Source: Fimadaptatus sp050946055 (GTDB lineage: Bacteria > Bacillota > Clostridia > Christensenellales > Aristaeellaceae). From it: 61,419 nucleotides of DNA. The position numbers were made by a program, and so were the translations under genes. This document shows, piece after piece, positions 57,811 to 61,419 of this stretch. The stretch covers positions 1 through 61,419 of the forward strand of contig JBMNUB010000013.1 in NCBI GenBank assembly GCA_050946055.1, in the 5' to 3' direction. The notes beneath the pieces are model-generated. The model was not told the DNA's origin and ran no database searches. It worked only from the letters and a program-made list of their open reading frames with translations. How positions within the stretch are numbered: position 1 is the stretch's first letter; each line of letters starts with the position of its first letter.

Positions 57811-59142
57811 TTACACACCCTGCGCCATCATAGCCTCGGCGATCTTCAGGAAGCCGGCGATGTTCGCGCCCGCAACCAGATTGCCCGGCATGCCGTACTC
57901 GGCGGCGGCGGCGCTGGCGTTGTTGTATATGCCCACCATGATGTCGTGGAGCTTGGCGTCAACCTCGTCGAACGTCCAGCTCAGGCGCATGGAGTTCTGC
58001 GTCATCTCCAGCGCGGAGGTGGCCACGCCGCCCGCGTTGGCAGCCTTGGCCGGGCCAAACGCCACGCCATTGGCCTGGAAGTACTCGGTGGCTTCCAGCG
58101 TGGAGGGCATGTTGGCGCCCTCGGCGACTACCTTGACGCCGTTGGCAACCAGCGCCTTGGCACCCTCTATGTCCAGCTCGTTCTGGGTGGCGCAGGGCAG
58201 CGCGATGTCGCACTTGACCGTCCATATGCCGCGCGAGCCCTCGACGTAGCGCGCCGAAGCGTGATCGGCCACATACTCCTTTATGCGGGCGCGGCGCACT
58301 TCCTTTATCTGCTTGATGGCGGCCAGATCTATGCCGTCCTCGTCCACCACGTAGCCGTTGGAGTCGCTCATGGCGATTACCTTGCCGCCCAGCTGCATGG
58401 CCTTCTGTGCGGCGTATATCGCCACGTTGCCCGAGCCGGATACGACAATCCTCTTGCCCTCAAAGCTGTCGTTCATCGAGGACAGCATCTCGCGCGTGAA
58501 GTACACAAGGCCAAAGCCCGTCGCTTCCTTGCGCGCCAGCGACCCGCCGTAGGTCAGGCCCTTGCCGGTCAGCACGCCCGTGTACTCGCCGGTTATGCGC
58601 TTGTACTGGCCGTACAGATAGCCTATCTCGCGCGCGCCCACGCCGATGTCGCCCGCCGGCACGTCTATGTCCGCGCCGATGTGGCGGTACAGCTCGGTCA
58701 TGAAGCTCTGGCAGAACGCCATTATCTCGCGGTCGCTCTTGCCCTTGGGGTCGAAGTCGCTGCCGCCCTTGCCGCCGCCTATGGGCAGGCCGGTCAGGCT
58801 GTTCTTGAAGCACTGCTCAAAGCCCAGGAACTTGATTATGCCCTGATACACCGAGGGGTGCAGGCGCAGGCCGCCCTTGTAAGGCCCTATGGCGTTGTTG
58901 AACTGCACGCGGAAGCCGCGGTTCACGTGGTACTTGCCCTCGTCGTCCACCCACGGCACGCGGAAGGTTATCATGCGGTCAGGCTCGATGAGGCGCTCCA
59001 GTATCGCGTTCTTCTCGTATTCGGGATGGCGCTCTATGACGGGCGCAAGGCTATTCAGTACCTCGCGCGCGGCCTGATGAAACTCGGCCTCGCCGGGGTT
59101 GCGGTCGATTACCGTCTGCATGACTCTCTCTATATAAGTCAT
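57811..59142 (-). CDS. gdhA: NADP-type glutamate dehydrogenase
   Basis: This 443-aa protein has the hexameric GDH signatures: GPYKGGLRLHPSVYQGIIKFLGFEQ, PIGGGKGGSDFDPKGKSDRE (catalytic Lys in GGGKGG), and the Rossmann segment KRIVVSGSGNVAIYAAQKA. It makes glutamate from 2-oxoglutarate and ammonia, or the reverse. AGGAGGG precedes the ATG. It lies 62 bp downstream of hisF on the same strand, without a strong terminator in between, so readthrough from the his genes is possible. Confidence 0.96.
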   Translation of the reverse strand: MTYIERVMQTVIDRNPGEAEFHQAAREVLNSLAPVIERHPEYEKNAILERLIEPDRMITFRVPWVDDEGKYHVNRGFRVQFNNAIGPYKGGLRLHPSVYQGIIKFLGFEQCFKNSLTGLPIGGGKGGSDFDPKGKSDREIMAFCQSFMTELYRHIGADIDVPAGDIGVGAREIGYLYGQYKRITGEYTGVLTGKGLTYGGSLARKEATGFGLVYFTREMLSSMNDSFEGKRIVVSGSGNVAIYAAQKAMQLGGKVIAMSDSNGYVVDEDGIDLAAIKQIKEVRRARIKEYVADHASARYVEGSRGIWTVKCDIALPCATQNELDIEGAKALVANGVKVVAEGANMPSTLEATEYFQANGVAFGPAKAANAGGVATSALEMTQNSMRLSWTFDEVDAKLHDIMVGIYNNASAAAAEYGMPGNLVAGANIAGFLKIAEAMMAQGV

Positions 59143-59204
59143 ATTGATGTCCCTCCTGTGGATGATGAAAAATTTATATATAAGGCCAAGGCCCTATATG
59201 CATA

Positions 59205-59963
59205 TTATGCGCGGCGCATCGGATACCCGTTTGCCGCTAGGTACTGCTTGAGCTGCGGTATACTCAGCTCCCCGAAGTGAAACAGGCTCGCCGCCAGCGC
59301 CGCCTGTGCGCCCGCGTCGAACGCCTCCTTGAAGTGCCGCATGCACCCCGCGCCGCCCGACGCTATCACCGGCACGCTCACGGCTTCCGCGACGCTCCTC
59401 GTCACCTCAATGTCGTAGCCTGTCTTTTCGCCGTCGGTGTTCATGCTGGTCAGCAGTATCTCGCCCGCGCCCAGCTCCACCGCCCGCCGCGCCCAGCTCA
59501 CTACCTCAAGCCCGGTCGGCACGCGCCCGCCGTTTATGTACACCTGCCAGCTCCCGTCGGCCTCCCGCCGCGAGTCTATCGCGCACACCACGCACTGACT
59601 GCCAAACCGCTCCGCCGCCCGCGATATCAGCAGCGGATCGCGCACGGCGGGAGAGTTGAGCGACACCTTGTCCGCGCCGCGCCTGAGCAGTTCCTTTATC
59701 TGCGCGCAGTCCGATATGCCGCCGCCCACCGTGAACGGTATGTACACCTGCCCCGCTACGCGCTCCACCACGTCCAGCATGGTAGCGCGCCCCTCGTGGC
59801 TGGCGTTTATGTCCAGCAGCACCAGCTCGTCCGCGCCCTCCGCGTCGTACCGCGCCGCCGCCTCCACAGGATCGCCCGCGTCGCGTATGCCCTCGAACTG
59901 CACGCCCTTGACCACGCGCCCGTCCCGTATGTCCAGACATGGTATTATGCGTCTGTATGGCAT
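59205..59963 (-). CDS. hisF: Imidazole glycerol phosphate synthase subunit HisF
   Basis: This 252-aa (beta-alpha)8 barrel has IIPCLDIRDGRVVKGVQF with the catalytic Asp (about 11), FTVGGGISD, and the second Asp in VVCAIDSRR (about 130), plus EILLTSMNTDGEKTGYDIE and IASGGAG. HisF uses ammonia from HisH to make imidazole glycerol phosphate and AICAR in histidine synthesis. It follows hisH on the same strand but is separated by 315 bp that include the 72-bp repeats. Confidence 0.96.
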   Translation of the reverse strand: MPYRRIIPCLDIRDGRVVKGVQFEGIRDAGDPVEAAARYDAEGADELVLLDINASHEGRATMLDVVERVAGQVYIPFTVGGGISDCAQIKELLRRGADKVSLNSPAVRDPLLISRAAERFGSQCVVCAIDSRREADGSWQVYINGGRVPTGLEVVSWARRAVELGAGEILLTSMNTDGEKTGYDIEVTRSVAEAVSVPVIASGGAGCMRHFKEAFDAGAQAALAASLFHFGELSIPQLKQYLAANGYPMRRA

Positions 59964-60060
59964 ATCCTAATCAGCCCCTTGACTCTCAATATAATAGGAA
60001 GAAATTTCGACATTTGTGTCAGATGATGGCCGAAATTGCCGCACTTTCGGGACAATTTAG

Positions 60061-60276
60061 CCTCACTTCATGTGGGCGAAGTTGCTCAGCAGCTTTAAGC
60101 CGTGTTTGGCCGCGCTTTCTGGGTGCTTATAACCTCACTTCATGTGGGCGAAGTTGCTCAGCAGCTTTAAGCCGTGTTTGGCCGCGCTTTCTGGGTGCTT
60201 ATAACCTCACTTCATGTGGGCGAAGTTGCTCAGCAGCTTTAAGCCGTGTTTGGCCGCGCTTTCTGGGTGCTTATAA
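60061..60276 (-). repeat. Three exact 72-bp tandem copies of a hisH-like 3' end
   Basis: Units start at 60061, 60133 and 60205 and abut the native hisH end at 60277. Read on the minus strand, each unit encodes, in the same frame as hisH, GYK then HPESAAKHGLKLLSNFAHMK and a TGA stop. The native end encodes HPEKSGRQGLKLLNNFAHMK, so unit and gene share 14 of 20 residues but differ strongly in DNA. A degenerate further copy may begin just beyond (about 60035-60060). Confidence 0.9.
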
Positions 60277-60278
60277 CC

Positions 60279-60878
60279 TCACTTCATGTGGGCAAAATTA
60301 TTAAGAAGCTTTAGCCCCTGCCGTCCGCTCTTTTCCGGGTGAAACTGCGTCCCGAACAGCCGCCCCTGCTGCACCGCCGCCGAGAACTCTACCATTGCAT
60401 CGCCCTCGCCGTGGCGCGCCCGCGCCGACGTAAACCCGCCCACCGGGCAGAAGTAGCTGTGTACAAAGTACGCATCCATGTCACCCGCGCCCTCAAACAG
60501 CTCGCCCCGCGCCCCGTACAGCGGCGACCAGCCCATGTGCGGCACTATCATGCCCTCCGGGAACCGCCTGACCGCGCCCGGCAACAGCCCCAGCCCCTCC
60601 GCGCCGCCGCATTCCTCGCTGCTCTCAAACAGCAGCTGCATGCCCAGACATATGCCCAGCAGCGGCATTCCATCCCGCACCGCCGCGCACACGTCCGCCT
60701 TGACCGCTCCCAGCGCCCGCATCGCGTCCGGAAACGCGCCCACGCCCGGCAGTATCAGCCGGCGGCATGCCGCAAACTCCCGCCCGCTGCTTACTATGCG
60801 GCTTGGACACCCCAGCGCCGCCAGTGCCTTGGATACCGAGTGCAGATTGCCCACGCCGTAATCGATTATTCCCGTCAT
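60279..60878 (-). CDS. hisH: Imidazole glycerol phosphate synthase subunit HisH
   Basis: This 199-aa glutamine amidotransferase starts MTGIIDYGVGNLHSVSKAL. It has the oxyanion motif and nucleophile in LLGICLGMQLLFE, VPHMGWSPL, and the His/Glu of FGTQFHPEKSG. HisH releases ammonia from glutamine for HisF. The start at 60878 follows GGAGGGG; a longer reading to 61007 runs through the DnaA-box cluster and is not needed. Its 3' end is followed by three tandem copies of a related end. Confidence 0.95.
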   Translation of the reverse strand: MTGIIDYGVGNLHSVSKALAALGCPSRIVSSGREFAACRRLILPGVGAFPDAMRALGAVKADVCAAVRDGMPLLGICLGMQLLFESSEECGGAEGLGLLPGAVRRFPEGMIVPHMGWSPLYGARGELFEGAGDMDAYFVHSYFCPVGGFTSARARHGEGDAMVEFSAAVQQGRLFGTQFHPEKSGRQGLKLLNNFAHMK

Positions 60879-60895
60879 AAGCGCCCCTCCGACCT

Positions 60896-61022
60896 TGTGG
60901 AAAATATTTGCAGCAAACCGCGCGGCCTGTGCAAATGTGGATAACTCTGTGGATAAACCGGCGATATGCGGCGGGAATATGTGGAAAAACCGTGGGATAA
61001 TGTGCAAAACCGCTGTGGATAT
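60896..61022. promoter_or_regulatory. Cluster of DnaA-box-like sites in the hisH leader
   Basis: Five exact matches to TTWTNCACA, all in one orientation, read as TGTGGAAAA (60896-60904), TGTGGATAA (60936-60944 and 60948-60956), TGTGGAAAA (60980-60988) and TGTGCAAAA (61001-61009). Two near matches lie at 60928-60936 and 61014-61022. An AT-rich stretch lies next to them (61105-61200). Confidence 0.65.
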
Positions 61023-61102
61023 CGCCGCGGCGCGGGCGTTTTGCGGCGCGGACTGTGCATAAACGCAGCCCGCGGGCCGCCGCCTCCCGCGTTACATGGC
61101 CT

Positions 61103-61131
61103 ATTATACAACTGTGCCGCCATATTTGCAA
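61103..61131 (-). promoter_or_regulatory. Promoter of hisH
   Basis: On the minus strand: TTGCAA (61126-61131), 17-bp spacer, TATAAT (61103-61108). The transcript would have a leader of about 220 nt covering the DnaA-box cluster. Confidence 0.75.
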
Positions 61132-61203
61132 GTTATCAAACGAAAAAATTCAAATAACCTCAAACGGGCCAAATATTGCAAGATGTGAAGAAATATTTAC
61201 AAA

Positions 61204-61226
61204 GCCGGACAAAAATACCGGCATTT
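61204..61226 (+). terminator. Small hairpin with ATTTT
   Basis: GCCGG (61204-61208) pairs with CCGGC (61218-61222), followed by ATTTT. It lies upstream of the last promoter and has weak terminator character. Confidence 0.4.
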
Positions 61227-61241
61227 TCACATTGGAAACAC

Positions 61242-61270
61242 TTGACGGACGTGGAAAGATGATGTACAAT
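61242..61270 (+). promoter_or_regulatory. Promoter of the secreted-protein gene
   Basis: TTGACG (61242-61247), 17-bp spacer, TACAAT (61265-61270). Confidence 0.85.
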
Positions 61271-61321
61271 AAGGTCAACAACGTGCGAGAGACGCACGGG
61301 AAAAAAGAGGAGGCAATACCT

Positions 61322-61419
61322 ATGGCTCGGAAATGGTTGTCTGGTGTTCTCGCCTTCACGATGGTCTTCGGCTGCACTGCGCCCATGGCGCTGGCGGAAG
61401 AAGCTCCCGTCGAGAACGT
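61322..61419 (+). CDS. Secreted protein, N-terminus only (cut by the window edge)
   Basis: The first 32 codons encode a classical signal peptide: basic MARKW, a hydrophobic core LSGVLAFTMVFGCTAPM, and a probable signal peptidase I site ALA before EEAP. GAGGAGG precedes the ATG and a near-consensus promoter lies 50 bp upstream, suggesting strong expression. The mature protein lies outside the window, so the function cannot be given. Confidence 0.8.
   Translation, partial: MARKWLSGVLAFTMVFGCTAPMALAEEAPVEN

Noticed and set aside
57703..59280. An open frame of about 525 codons antisense to gdhA
   Set aside because: Shadow of glutamate dehydrogenase; it also reads across repeat copy D.
60061..60276. 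The 72-bp array as a CRISPR or coding extension of hisH
   Set aside because: Units are identical end to end without spacers, and each contains an in-frame TGA, so they cannot extend HisH without readthrough.
60896..61200. The DnaA-box cluster as the chromosomal origin
   Set aside because: No dnaA, dnaN, rpmH or rnpA in reach, and the strand of the translation genes to the left argues against replication starting here. Kept as an open finding, not called as oriC.

Overview
The window is about 61 kb of a GC-rich (about 60 %) bacterial chromosome. Gram-positive PolC, the spoVA germination/sporulation genes, an L20-type infC-rpmI-rplT operon and the order nusA-rnpM-ylxQ-infB ... rpsO-pnp-M16 peptidase point to an endospore-forming anaerobe of the Bacillota, class Clostridia. 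I cannot name the genus. Two general habits stand out. Isoleucine is written almost always as ATA in ordinary genes (18 of 19 Ile codons in the first 418 codons of polC), but as ATC/ATT in ribosomal-protein genes. Clear -10/-35 promoters with 16-18 bp spacers are frequent.

Layout. 1-0.2 kb: the 3' end of an IS3-family insertion sequence, abutting a partial structured repeat. 0.4-1.6 kb: a small membrane-protein gene, spoVAA and spoVAB. 2-8 kb: a U32-like protein, an ECF-transporter S component and a large GH38 alpha-mannosidase. 8-13.4 kb: a 35-bp minisatellite, then GNAT acetyltransferase and polC. 13.7-18 kb: a DUF5714-type protein, an MFS transporter and a WG-repeat lipoprotein. 18-27.5 kb: the transcription/translation block rimP-nusA-rnpM-ylxQ-infB, rbfA-nrnA-truB-ribF. 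27.5-33 kb: rpsO, pnp, a 37-bp minisatellite, a MazG-like protein and an M16 peptidase. 33-36 kb: a nucleotidyltransferase and a degenerate GGDEF-EAL protein. 36.7-42.4 kb: alr plus M20, M55 and S66 peptidases, which look like a D-amino-acid or wall-peptide recycling neighbourhood. 42.9-48.8 kb (minus strand): dnaX, two paralogous esterases, rplT-rpmI-infC and a YgjP-like metalloprotease. 49-52 kb: a MacB-type ABC efflux operon. 52.5-54.6 kb: spoVAC-AD-AE behind a sigma-G-like promoter and a new 51-codon frame. 55-61.4 kb: a two-thioredoxin/DsbD fusion, gdhA, hisF, hisH and the start of a secreted protein.

The most interesting unexplained structure is a family of five dispersed elements of about 170-225 bp. 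All five lie in the sense orientation; four follow an identifiable gene's stop codon and the fifth has lost its upstream side to the insertion sequence. Four of the five are followed by a good hairpin terminator. Their hairpins stay paired although their sequences differ, so they look like a structured 3'-UTR RNA family. Other notable items are three exact 72-bp copies of a hisH-like C-terminal end sitting between hisH and hisF, a same-orientation cluster of five consensus DnaA boxes in the hisH leader, two non-coding minisatellites (35 and 37 bp), an ATC start codon for infC, and a duplicated 39-bp hairpin flanking one copy of the dispersed element.
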